64,000 nucleotides of DNA from Albirhodobacter sp048262715 (GTDB taxonomy: Bacteria; Pseudomonadota; Alphaproteobacteria; Rhodobacterales; Rhodobacteraceae), in assembly GCA_048262715.1 (NCBI GenBank), contig JBLXEV010000004.1:186001-250000 (forward strand). The letters run 5' to 3'. The notes under the pieces were generated by a model. The model worked only from the letters and a program-made list of their open reading frames with translations. It was not told where the DNA came from and searched no databases. A program made the position numbers and the translations under genes. Position 1 is the first letter of the stretch. Each line of letters starts with the position of its first letter. Positions 16,109 through 24,076 of this stretch are shown here, piece after piece.

Positions 16109-17059
16109 TCAGAGCTCTCGGTCTTCATTCGGGTCCCTGTTGTGATCTTCACACCAAGCCCGCCAGAGGTCAGGTCGTCGTTCTTTTGTCAGCCTTTCGG
16201 CCATGGCCCGTCGCCAGTCGGCTATCTTCGCGTGATGTCCGGATTGAAGCGTTTCCGGTATCTCGCGGCCTTCCCAGAGAGCGGGTTTCGTATATTGGGG
16301 ATGCTCCAGAAGCCCATGCGAGAAGGATTCCTCCTCCGTGGACGCCTGATTCCCAAGCACGCGGGGTATAAGTCGAACTGTCGCGTCGATCAAGACCTGA
16401 GCTGCAATCTCGCCGCCAGTAAGGACGAAATCTCCAATCGAGACCTCTTCCACCCCGTAATGTTCCAAGGCGCGCTCGTCCACGCCCTCAAAACGGCCGC
16501 AGAGGATCGTCATCCCCTCCGCCGCTGAGTAGCGCTGCGCCATTGCCTGCGTGAGAGGTTTGCCGCGCGGCGACATATAGATCACCGGCCAGCGCGCGCG
16601 GTCCATAGGTGTGCCGATGCGGGCCTGTTCCAGCGCCGCGCCGACAACATCCGCGCGCAGAACCATCCCTGCGCCGCCGCCTGCGGGCGTATCATCGACA
16701 TTGCGATGCTTGCCGATCCCAAAGGGCCGCAGATCAATCGTCTCCAGCGCCCAGAGGCCCTCGCTGAGCGCCTTACCCGTCAGCGACAGGCCGAGCACGC
16801 CGGGGAAGGCTTCGGGGAACAGGGTGACGATTTTTGCGGTCCATGCGCCCGCCAGTTTCGGAGCCTCTTCCATCAGATCGCGCGGTTTCAGCGAGGCCGA
16901 GACCGAGAGCCGTCCATGCGATTTGAGCGCGCCGGAACGCAGCGGCGCCTGTTCGATGATCTCGCTTGTGCTCATCTTTTGCGTGCCGGACGCGCGCCGT
17001 GGGACCTGCGCGCGTTCGGCGTCAGATTGGGGCTCTTTTCCGGTCTCTTCGTCGCTCAT
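16109..17059 (-). CDS. trmD: tRNA (guanine37-N1)-methyltransferase TrmD with N-terminal extension
   Basis: SPOUT methyltransferase that forms m1G37 next to the anticodon and prevents frameshifting. The catalytic body starts at about residue 74 (AKIVTLFPEAFPG), with the trefoil-knot SAM site ILCGRFEGVDERA and SIGDFVLTGGE, and the C-terminal tRNA-binding part. About 70 extra residues, polar and low in complexity, precede the body; TrmD is normally about 240-260 aa while this is 316. The long form is supported by an ATGA overlap with rimM (17056-17059). An internal start cannot be ruled out. Confidence 0.95.
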   Translation of the reverse strand: MSDEETGKEPQSDAERAQVPRRASGTQKMSTSEIIEQAPLRSGALKSHGRLSVSASLKPRDLMEEAPKLAGAWTAKIVTLFPEAFPGVLGLSLTGKALSEGLWALETIDLRPFGIGKHRNVDDTPAGGGAGMVLRADVVGAALEQARIGTPMDRARWPVIYMSPRGKPLTQAMAQRYSAAEGMTILCGRFEGVDERALEHYGVEEVSIGDFVLTGGEIAAQVLIDATVRLIPRVLGNQASTEEESFSHGLLEHPQYTKPALWEGREIPETLQSGHHAKIADWRRAMAERLTKERRPDLWRAWCEDHNRDPNEDREL

Positions 17060-17556
17060 GCGAGGTCTTCCGGCGGGTCCACCACGATCCGGCCCGCTTT
17101 CAGGTCTACCGTCGGCACAACGGCCATCGTGAAGGGTAGAAGCAGCGCCGTGGTGCCAAGGATCTCGATAATATCGCCCGCGCCATGGTTGTGCACCGCG
17201 CGCACGCGGCCCAGAACGGTGCCGCCCGTATCCACAGCCTCGAGACCGATCAGATCGGCATGGTAGAACTCGTCATCGGGCAGCGAGGGCAGCTTGTCGC
17301 GATCCACCCAAAGCGTTACGCCGCGCAGCGCATCGGCCTCTTCTTTGGTGGTCACGCCGGACAGCCGCACGCCGATCCCGCCTGCCATTTGCCGCGCGGG
17401 GGTGATGGTGTAGCTGCGCGATCCATCTTCGGACCAGAGCGGCTGATAATCAAAAATATCTTCGGGAGTGGAGCAGAAGCTCTTGAGGCGCACGTCGCCC
17501 TTGACGCCAAAAGCGCCCGCAATGGCGCCGACGCAGGTCCGGTCGGGTTTGGTCAT
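17056..17556 (-). CDS. rimM: Ribosome maturation factor RimM
   Basis: A 166-aa 16S rRNA processing factor that binds S19 in the 30S head. The N-terminal RimM barrel has VGAIAGAFGVKGDVRLKSF (9-27) and the C-terminal PRC-barrel has DLIGLEAVDTGGTVLGRV and ADIIEI-like GDIIEILG, ending KAGRIVVDPPEDLA. It overlaps trmD by 4 bp. It lies about 130 bp after rpsP, with a strong hairpin (17626-17649) in the gap. Confidence 0.97.
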   Translation of the reverse strand: MTKPDRTCVGAIAGAFGVKGDVRLKSFCSTPEDIFDYQPLWSEDGSRSYTITPARQMAGGIGVRLSGVTTKEEADALRGVTLWVDRDKLPSLPDDEFYHADLIGLEAVDTGGTVLGRVRAVHNHGAGDIIEILGTTALLLPFTMAVVPTVDLKAGRIVVDPPEDLA

Positions 17557-17625
17557 GGCGCTAATCCCTTAAAGCGGCCCGAGCAGGGGGGCTTCCCCTA
17601 TCGGCCTGTCAGTCAGATGTGGCAA

Positions 17626-17649
17626 GGTCCGGACGCGAACGTCCGGACC
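17626..17649 (-). promoter_or_regulatory. 9-bp hairpin between rpsP and rimM
   Basis: GGTCCGGAC (17626-17634) and GTCCGGACC (17641-17649) form a perfect stem with a 6-nt loop in the rpsP-rimM gap. There is no T-run on the minus strand, so it is more likely an RNA processing, stabilising or attenuating element than a full terminator. Confidence 0.5.
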
Positions 17650-17685
17650 CATAGCATAGCGGCGAGACTGTCTCGCGCGCGAGGA

Positions 17686-18039
17686 TTATTCCTCAGCCGG
17701 AGCAGCTGCTTTCGCGGCTTTCTCTGCAGCGCGTTTGGTTGCTTTCGCGCCCGGAACGGCTTTCTTCATGTTTTTGCGCTCGGTTTTTGCGACAACGCCA
17801 GCAGCTTCCAAGAAACGTGCAACGCGGTCGGTCGGCTGCGCGCCTTTGGAGATCCAGTATTGAACGCGCTCGACGTCCATTTTCACGCGCTCTTCGCTGT
17901 CTTTCGCGAGAAGCGGGTTATAGGTGCCGAGTTTCTCGAGGAAACGGCCATCGCGCGGCATGCGCGAATCGGTTGCGACGATTGCGTAGTGCGGACGCTT
18001 TTTGGAACCACCACGGGCGAGACGGATTTTCATGGACAT
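17686..18039 (-). CDS. rpsP: 30S ribosomal protein S16
   Basis: A 117-aa S16 beginning MSMKIRLARGGSKKRPHYAI with GRFLEKLGTYNPL and the C-terminal FLEAAGVV. It carries a Lys/Ala-rich tail (about 90-117) common in alphaproteobacteria. ATG at 18039 has AGGAGA 7 bp upstream. It is 60 bp after the chorismate mutase gene in the same operon. Confidence 0.97.
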   Translation of the reverse strand: MSMKIRLARGGSKKRPHYAIVATDSRMPRDGRFLEKLGTYNPLLAKDSEERVKMDVERVQYWISKGAQPTDRVARFLEAAGVVAKTERKNMKKAVPGAKATKRAAEKAAKAAAPAEE

Positions 18040-18098
18040 TGTAAGTTCTCCTAGTTTGGTCTGGTGCGGGGCAGGGCCCTGCATGTTCGATATCGGGG

Positions 18099-18404
18099 TT
18101 ATTTCTGGAATTGTTCGTGGTGCCGGATGACTTCCGAAATCACGAAATTAAGAAATTTCTTGGCGAAGACCGGATCGAGCCCGGCTTCCTCTGCCATCCG
18201 TTCCAGCCGTGCGATTTGTGTCGTTTCGCGGGCAGGATCGGAGGGCGGCAGTTCATGTTCGGCTTTCAGTTTGCCGACGGCCTGCGTCTGCGAGAAACGC
18301 TCGGCCAAAGTGTAGACGAGGATCGCATCGAGGCGGTCGATGCTATCGCGGTGCTCTTTCAAAAGCGCTGCGGCGCGGGAGGCGGAATCAGTCATCTGGG
18401 TCAC
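18099..18404 (-). CDS. Chorismate mutase (AroQ class, monofunctional)
   Basis: A 101-aa all-helical chorismate mutase converting chorismate to prephenate for Phe/Tyr synthesis. Visible active-site pattern: IDRLDAILVYTLAERF, VGKLKAEHELPPSDPARE and a C-terminal FLNFVISEVIRHHE helix. A GTG at 18404 overlaps the ffh stop as GTGA, while an ATG at 18395 in the same frame is an alternative start. The position between ffh and rpsP is conserved in Rhodobacterales, with no evident functional link. Confidence 0.92.
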   Translation of the reverse strand: MTQMTDSASRAAALLKEHRDSIDRLDAILVYTLAERFSQTQAVGKLKAEHELPPSDPARETTQIARLERMAEEAGLDPVFAKKFLNFVISEVIRHHEQFQK

Positions 18405-19918
18405 TTCTTCTTGCCAAAGCCGCCGAGGCCACCGAGGCCGCCAAGCCCCGAGAGGCCGCCCATGCCGCCCAAGCCGGGCAGCTTACCCATGCCGGGCATC
18501 TGGCCCAGTTGCTTGGCCGCTGCTTCCATCTGTGCCGGATCCATTTCGCCAGCCGCAGGAAGCCCGCCGCCCTTGCCTTGCATCGCGGCCATCGCTTGCT
18601 TGAGCATCCCGCCCTTGCCCATCTTGCCGATCTTTTTCATCGTATCGGCCATCTGGCGGTGCATTTTCAGCAGGCGGTTCAGCTCGGAGACTTCCAAGCC
18701 AGCGCCCGCCGCGATCCGCTTTTTGCGGCTCGCTTGCAGCAATTCGGGCCGCGCGCGTTCTTTCTTGGTCATTGATTGGATCAGCGCAATCTGGCGCCGC
18801 ACGGAGGTATCGTTAAAGCCAGCTTCCTCAGCCGCTTTCGCCATTTTCCCCATGCCCGGCATCATGCCCATGACGCCCTGCATCCCGCCCATCTTTTGCA
18901 TCTGCTCAAGCTGGGACTTCATATCATTCATGTTGAAGAGGCCCTTTTGGAACCGCTTCATCATCCGTTCGGCTTGCTCGGCCTCGAAGGTTTCCTGCGC
19001 CTTCTCGACGAGGGCAACGATATCGCCCATGCCAAGGATCCGGCCCGCTACGCGCGAGGCCTCAAAGGTCTCCAGCGCGTCCATTTTCTCGCCGAGACCG
19101 ACGAAGCGGATCGGCTTGCCTGTGATCGCGCGCATCGAGAGCGCCGCACCACCGCGCCCGTCACCATCCATCCGTGTCAGCACGACGCCGGAAATCCCGA
19201 CTTTGCCGTCAAACTCGGTGGCGACGTTCACGGCGTCTTGGCCGGTGAGGCCGTCGACAACCAGAAGCGTTTCGCGCGGGGCGGCGATGTCGCGGACCTG
19301 CTGGACCTCGTCCATCAAGAGTTCGTCGATATGCAGGCGGCCTGCGGTATCGAGCAGGTAGATATCATAGCCGCCCAGCATCGCTTGCTGCTTGGCGCGC
19401 TTGGCGATCTGAACGGCGCTTTCGCCCTTCACGATCGGCAGGGTATCGACGCCAATCTGACCGCCCAAGATCGCCAACTGCTCCATAGCGGCGGGGCGTT
19501 GTGTGTCCAGGGAGGCCATCAGCACCCGCTTGCCGTCGCGTTCTTTGAAACGACGCGCGAGCTTCGCGGTGGTGGTGGTTTTACCCGAGCCTTGCAGACC
19601 GACCATCAGGATCGGGGCAGGCGGGTTGTCGATCTTCATCGGCTCTTCCGAGCCGCCACCCAGAACAGCAATCAGCTCGTCATGGACGATCTTGACGACC
19701 TGCTGGCCCGGCGTGATGGATTTGGTGACAGCAGAACCGGTGGCCTTCGCCTCGACGGCTTTGATGAAGCTGCGCGCGACCGGCAGCGAGACATCCGCCT
19801 CAAGCAGGGCCACACGTACTTCGCGCATTGCGGCCTGAACGTCGGCCTCGGACAGCGCGCCCTGTTTGGTCAGGCGTTCAAAAACACCGCCAAGGCGTTC
19901 TGAAAGGTTCTCGAACAT
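18401..19918 (-). CDS. ffh: Signal recognition particle protein Ffh
   Basis: SRP54 GTPase of 505 aa that with SRP RNA delivers inner-membrane proteins to FtsY. The N domain begins MFENLSERLGGVFERLTKQG; the G domain has GLQGSGKTTT (108-117), DTAGR and the guanine-specificity TRMDGDGRGG region. A methionine-rich M domain follows, ending in a Gly-Leu-rich tail (GGMGGLSGLGGLGGLGGFGK). ATG at 19918 was chosen because it opens the N domain; longer in-frame sequence upstream is a non-coding leader. Confidence 0.97.
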   Translation of the reverse strand: MFENLSERLGGVFERLTKQGALSEADVQAAMREVRVALLEADVSLPVARSFIKAVEAKATGSAVTKSITPGQQVVKIVHDELIAVLGGGSEEPMKIDNPPAPILMVGLQGSGKTTTTAKLARRFKERDGKRVLMASLDTQRPAAMEQLAILGGQIGVDTLPIVKGESAVQIAKRAKQQAMLGGYDIYLLDTAGRLHIDELLMDEVQQVRDIAAPRETLLVVDGLTGQDAVNVATEFDGKVGISGVVLTRMDGDGRGGAALSMRAITGKPIRFVGLGEKMDALETFEASRVAGRILGMGDIVALVEKAQETFEAEQAERMMKRFQKGLFNMNDMKSQLEQMQKMGGMQGVMGMMPGMGKMAKAAEEAGFNDTSVRRQIALIQSMTKKERARPELLQASRKKRIAAGAGLEVSELNRLLKMHRQMADTMKKIGKMGKGGMLKQAMAAMQGKGGGLPAAGEMDPAQMEAAAKQLGQMPGMGKLPGLGGMGGLSGLGGLGGLGGFGKKK

Positions 19919-20101
19919 ATCGGGCCTCCAGAGGCGAGCCGGATCTCCGGCGGGATAAAGATGCCAGTCAAGCTGGCGCGAATGAGGGGCTGGACGAGCC
20001 AGCGCAAACGAAAAGCGCACCAGTGGGCGCAACGCGCTGACTGGTGGCGATCCCTGCTATAAGCGGGGACCGAAGGCATTAGACCTTCGGGAATCTGGTG
20101 T

Positions 20102-20130
20102 TCATTACGCAAAAAGCCCCAAGGTGTCAA
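20102..20130 (-). promoter_or_regulatory. Sigma-70 promoter of the ffh operon, embedded in the azoR terminator
   Basis: On the minus strand TTGACA (20125-20130) is followed after exactly 17 bp by TAATGA (20102-20107). This is close to the sigma-70 consensus. The -35 box lies in the loop region of the terminator at 20111-20145. Confidence 0.65.
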
Positions 20131-20145
20131 CCAAGGGGCCTTTTA
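20111..20145 (-). terminator. Terminator downstream of azoR
   Basis: GCCCC (20116-20120) pairs with GGGGC (20135-20139), with an inner GGT/ACC pairing across an AA/AA bulge. On the minus strand it runs into TTTTT. Confidence 0.6.
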
Positions 20146-20222
20146 TTCTTATGCAAAACTGCAGCACAGTTGCCCGACGGAGCGGAAGGCCAAGCGCACA
20201 GACTGCGGACCTAGAAAGCCGA

Positions 20223-20795
20223 TCAGGCGGCCAGCGCCGAGATTTGCGCCGTTGCGCGCTCAATCGCGGCTTCTTCGCCCATCGCAACGCCTTCAGCGGC
20301 GACGAAGGTCACATCGGTGATGCCGATGAAGCCCAGAACGGTTTTGAGATAGGCCGATGCCATGTCCACGGCTGCGCCCAGCGGCACGCCGCCCGACGCA
20401 TAGGCCACGATCACGCGCTTGGCGCCTGCCAGGCCTTGCGGGCCTTCTGCGGTATAGGCGAAGGTTTCGCCAACGCGGCAGATCTGGTCGATCCATGCTT
20501 TGAGCGGTGCGGTCACGCCGAAGTTATAGACCGGCATGCCGATAACCAGCACGTCTGCAGCTTTGAGTTCAGCAATCAACGCGTCGGAAAGCGCGAGGGT
20601 CTCGTTTTGCGCCTCGGTGCGTTGGTCGGCAGGCGTGTAGGCCGCGCCAATCCAAGTGCCGTCGATCAGCGGAATAGTGGTTGTGTCGCGCTCGACGACC
20701 TCACCGTTGATATGGGCGGTGATCTTGTCGGTCAGCTTGCGGGTGACGGACATCGGGCCTTTGATCGAGCTGTCGATACGGAGAATTTTGGTCAT
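20223..20795 (-). CDS. azoR: FMN-dependent NADH:quinone/azo oxidoreductase AzoR
   Basis: A 190-aa flavodoxin-fold enzyme that reduces quinones and azo compounds with NADH. It has the FMN phosphate-binding start ILRIDSSIKGPMSVTRKL, GMPVYNFGVTAPLKAWIDQI in the middle (isoalloxazine-side loop) and ASGGVPLG further on. It is divergent from a LysR-type regulator, which is the usual arrangement for such genes and probably controls it. ATG at 20795. Confidence 0.93.
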   Translation of the reverse strand: MTKILRIDSSIKGPMSVTRKLTDKITAHINGEVVERDTTTIPLIDGTWIGAAYTPADQRTEAQNETLALSDALIAELKAADVLVIGMPVYNFGVTAPLKAWIDQICRVGETFAYTAEGPQGLAGAKRVIVAYASGGVPLGAAVDMASAYLKTVLGFIGITDVTFVAAEGVAMGEEAAIERATAQISALAA

Positions 20796-20912
20796 TTTGG
20801 GAAACCTTTAGGGCTGCTATATTGGGGAAACTCTGTCTCGGCTAAAATGGCTATTGCACAGGCAAACACAACCGCCATAATCGCACTGAATTTGTTCGCA
20901 GGTGCACATACT

Positions 20913-21809
20913 ATGGGCTTTGAGAATTGGGATGAGATCCGCACGGCCTTTCAGGTGGCGCGAGTCGGGACGGTGTCTGGCGCGGCGGAAGTCTTGGGCG
21001 TTCACCATGCAACGGTGATCCGCCATATCGACGCGCTGGAGGCGCGGTTGAGTGCGAAACTGTTCCAGCGCCACCCGCGCGGCTACACGCCAACAGAGGC
21101 AGGGCGCTATCTTTTGGCAGTGGGGCAGGCGACGGAAGATCAGTTCGCGCAGCTCTCCGCAAGGATTGCAGGCGCGGGGGAGGAAGTCTCTGGCGAGTTG
21201 ATTATCACCTCGCTGCCACGTCTCGCGGATATTGTATCGCCAGCCCTGCAAGTGCTTTCCGCAGAGCATCCCGGACTATTGCTGCGCTATATTACGGATC
21301 TTCGGGTTTTCCGCCTTGAATACGGCGAGGCGCATGTCGCAATCCGCGCGGGCACCCGCCCGACCGAGCCCGATAACGTCGTGCAGCCATTTGTTGAGCG
21401 GCATATCGCGATGTATGCCGCCCCGAGCTATGTCGAGCGCTATGGCGCGCCCGAGACGGACACAGATTTGATCCACCATCGCTTCGTCGGTGGGGAGGAA
21501 CTCGAATCGCGCGCGCCTTGGATGCGCTGGCTGATGGAGCGGGTTCCGCCGGAGAATGTCGTGTTCAGAAGCAATGAATTTGACGCCCAAGCTGCCGCGA
21601 TTGCGGGGGGGACGGGGGCAGGATTCCTGCCGACAAGCTATGTGAGCGCGGAGAGCAATCTGATCCGGATCATGCCGCCGCTTGCCGATTGGTCGATCCC
21701 GCTCTGGCTGGTGACCCATGTGGATTTGCACCGCACGCCAAAGGTGCAGGCGGCGCTCTCCGCACTGAAAGCGGTCGCTGCTGCTGAGGGCAATCCGCCG
21801 GAAATGTAG
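20913..21809 (+). CDS. LysR-family transcriptional regulator
   Basis: A 298-aa LTTR. The N-terminal winged HTH (about 5-64) has AFQVARVGTVSGAAEVLGVH and IDALEARLSAKLFQRHPRG; the rest is the periplasmic-binding-like effector domain (about 90-290). It diverges from azoR across 117 bp, so it likely autoregulates and controls azoR. TTGC-ACAG-GCAA at 20854-20865 is a weak operator candidate. The ATG at 20913 was preferred because it opens the HTH; an in-frame ATG at 20847 would add 22 unrelated residues. Confidence 0.9.
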   Translation: MGFENWDEIRTAFQVARVGTVSGAAEVLGVHHATVIRHIDALEARLSAKLFQRHPRGYTPTEAGRYLLAVGQATEDQFAQLSARIAGAGEEVSGELIITSLPRLADIVSPALQVLSAEHPGLLLRYITDLRVFRLEYGEAHVAIRAGTRPTEPDNVVQPFVERHIAMYAAPSYVERYGAPETDTDLIHHRFVGGEELESRAPWMRWLMERVPPENVVFRSNEFDAQAAAIAGGTGAGFLPTSYVSAESNLIRIMPPLADWSIPLWLVTHVDLHRTPKVQAALSALKAVAAAEGNPPEM

Positions 21810-21836
21810 AGGCAAGCATCAGTGCGGAGGCGGCCC

Positions 21837-23798
21837 TCAGGCCGCGTCCGCACCATCGACCGCAAGATCCACGATATCGAACATGATCCGGTTCAGCTCA
21901 AAATCCTTGGGCGTATAGACCCGAGCAACCCCCATCGCGCGCAGCTTTACCGCATCCTCATCAGGGATAATCCCGCCGACTAGCACGGGAATATGATCCA
22001 TGGAGGCCGCCTTCATCCGCGCCATCAACTCCTCGATCAACGGCAGATGCGAGCCTGAGAGGATCGAAAGCCCGACGACATGGGCGCGCTCCTCCGTCGC
22101 CTTGGAGACGATTTCTTCGGGTGTCAGGCGAATCCCGTCATAGGTGATATCCATCCCGCAATCGCGGGCACGGAAGGCGATCTGCTCGGCCCCGTTGGAA
22201 TGCCCATCCAGCCCAGGTTTACCCATCAGGAATTTGAGGCGTCGGCCCAGTTTGGCGGATCCCGCATCGACGGCTTCGCGGATCTCGTCCAATCCCGAAA
22301 CATTGTTGGACACCGAGGGCGAGACCCCCGTCGGGCCGCGATACTGGCCGTGGACGTCCCGCATCACGCCTGCCCATTCGCCCGTCGTCGCCCCCGCCTT
22401 TGCCGCGGCGATCGAGGCGGGCATCACGTTCTCTCCTGCCTTCGCGGCCGCTTTCAGGGCGGTGAGCGCCTCTTGCACCAGAGCGTCATCGCGCTCATCG
22501 CGCCATGCGCGCAGGCGCCCGATCTGATCGGCCTCCACCGCAGGATCGACGACCATGATCCCGCCATCGCCTGCGGTGAGCGGCGAGGGTTCGCCCTGCT
22601 GCCAACGGTTCACGCCGACGACGACCGTCTCATTGCCCTCGATCCGGCCAATCCGCGCGGCGTTGCTCTCAACGAGGCGCGCCTTCATATAGTCAATCGC
22701 CGCAATCGCGCCGCCCATGCCATCCAGCGTCGCCAGTTCCGCCCGTGCGCCGTCTTTCAGTTCTTCGACCTTCGCCGTAACATTGGCGTTGCCCTCGAAC
22801 AGATCGCCGAATTCCAGCAGGTCCGTCTCATAGGCCATGATCTGCTGCATCCGCAGCGACCATTGCTGATCCCAAGGGCGCGGCAGGCCGAGCGCCTCGT
22901 TCCACGCGGGCAGTTGCACCGCGCGGGCGCGGGCGTTTTTCGATAGGGTCACCGCCAGCATCTCGATCAGGATCCGGTAGACGTTATTCTCCGGCTGTTG
23001 CTCGGTCAGGCCGAGGCTGTTCACCTGCACCCCGTAGCGGAAGCGGCGGTATTTCTCTTCCTCAATGCCGTAGCGATCACGGCAGATCTCGTCCCACAGC
23101 TCGGTGAAGGCGCGCATCTTGCACATCTCGGTGACAAACCGGATGCCCGCATTCACGAAGAAGGAAATCCGGCCGACCATTGCGGGGAAGCCTTCTGCGG
23201 GGACTTTCCCCTTCAGATCATCCAGCACCGCGATCCCCGTCGCCAGCGCGAAGGCGAGCTCCTGCTCCGGCGTCGCCCCCGCCTCTTGCAGGTGATAGGA
23301 ACACACATTCATCGGGTTCCATTTCGGCAGGTTCTCGCGGGTATAGGCGGCGATATCGGTGATCATCGTCAGCGAGGGCTTGGGCGGGCAGATATAGGTG
23401 CCGCGCGAGAGATATTCCTTCACAAGATCATTCTGCACCGTGCCTTGCAGTTTCGAGACATCCGCGCCCTGTTCTTCCGCCACCGCGATATAAAGCGCGA
23501 GCAGCCACGGGGCGGTGGCGTTGATCGTCATCGAGGTGTTCATCTGCTCCAGCGGAATATCGCGGAACAGCATCCGCATATCGCCCAGATGGCAGATCGG
23601 AACCCCGACCTTACCGACCTCGCCCTTGCTCAAGATATGATCCGAATCGTAGCCGGTTTGCGTGGGCAGATCGAAGGCGACGGAGAGGCCCGTCTGCCCT
23701 TTGGCGAGGTTGCCCCGATAGAGCTCGTTGGATTTTTCCGCCGTTGAATGGCCCGCATAGGTGCGAAACAGCCAAGGTTTATCCTTCTGCGTGGTCAT
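21837..23798 (-). CDS. ecm: (2R)-ethylmalonyl-CoA mutase (MeaA family)
   Basis: Coenzyme-B12 mutase of 653 aa, converting ethylmalonyl-CoA to methylsuccinyl-CoA in the ethylmalonyl-CoA pathway. The N-terminal TIM-barrel substrate domain starts RTYAGHSTAEKSNELYR and includes GLSVAFDLPTQTGYDSD. The C-terminal B12-binding domain (last 130 residues or so) has the lower-ligand motif GLDGHSNG and LSILSGSH. The divergent neighbour ccr makes the preceding intermediate, which separates this from ordinary methylmalonyl-CoA mutase. ATG at 23798. Confidence 0.95.
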   Translation of the reverse strand: MTTQKDKPWLFRTYAGHSTAEKSNELYRGNLAKGQTGLSVAFDLPTQTGYDSDHILSKGEVGKVGVPICHLGDMRMLFRDIPLEQMNTSMTINATAPWLLALYIAVAEEQGADVSKLQGTVQNDLVKEYLSRGTYICPPKPSLTMITDIAAYTRENLPKWNPMNVCSYHLQEAGATPEQELAFALATGIAVLDDLKGKVPAEGFPAMVGRISFFVNAGIRFVTEMCKMRAFTELWDEICRDRYGIEEEKYRRFRYGVQVNSLGLTEQQPENNVYRILIEMLAVTLSKNARARAVQLPAWNEALGLPRPWDQQWSLRMQQIMAYETDLLEFGDLFEGNANVTAKVEELKDGARAELATLDGMGGAIAAIDYMKARLVESNAARIGRIEGNETVVVGVNRWQQGEPSPLTAGDGGIMVVDPAVEADQIGRLRAWRDERDDALVQEALTALKAAAKAGENVMPASIAAAKAGATTGEWAGVMRDVHGQYRGPTGVSPSVSNNVSGLDEIREAVDAGSAKLGRRLKFLMGKPGLDGHSNGAEQIAFRARDCGMDITYDGIRLTPEEIVSKATEERAHVVGLSILSGSHLPLIEELMARMKAASMDHIPVLVGGIIPDEDAVKLRAMGVARVYTPKDFELNRIMFDIVDLAVDGADAA

Positions 23799-24076
23799 TC
23801 TCTGTCCTCCGGCGGCCTGAGCGATGCTTGGGCAAGATTGTTAGGTTGAAATATGGATAGGCGAAATAATGTGTCCCTGTCAATTCGCCGCGCTGCGGCG
23901 GGGCCTTAAAAGCCATGCCCGCAATAAATTATTCAATAAAATCAAAATCAAAAAATCCAATGAGACATAAAATTGCGAAAGATGAACAATCTCGATTGCA
24001 AAGTTGCGCTGCGGTGCGTAGATTTACTCTCGACCCAAGGCGATTCTGCGCTGCGGCACGAAACTGGGAGACTGAG
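23799..24076. promoter_or_regulatory. Divergent ecm/ccr control region
   Basis: 278 bp between divergent ethylmalonyl-CoA pathway genes, noticeably AT-rich around 23925-23985. Three copies of GCGCTGCGG (23890-23898, 24006-24014, 24048-24056) and two TTGC(G/A)AAA half-sites (23973-23980, 23996-24002) are visible. The last two GCGCTGCGG copies are 42 bp apart, four helical turns. A regulator is likely but none is identified. Confidence 0.5.

Larger units (their letters stand above)
19919..20222 (-). promoter_or_regulatory. ffh leader region with consecutive hairpins
   Basis: 304 bp without a gene, read on the minus strand towards ffh. From a predicted start near 20094 the leader can form at least five stems in a row: 20070-20090 (7 bp), 20018-20046 (7 bp plus 4 bp), 19989-20003 (5 bp), 19963-19977 (5 bp) and 19938-19951 (6 bp). 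The SRP RNA signature is absent, so this is not ffs. It may be a structured 5' UTR regulating the SRP/ribosomal operon. Confidence 0.4.

Noticed and set aside
19919..20222. SRP RNA (ffs) gene in the ffh leader
   Set aside because: The conserved domain IV sequence with the GGAA tetraloop and flanking internal loops is absent.
21830..21845. Hairpin GCGGCC-CTCA-GGCCGC at the ecm stop as terminator
   Set aside because: The stop codon lies in the loop and there is no T-run on either side, so it is probably a by-product of GC-rich coding sequence.
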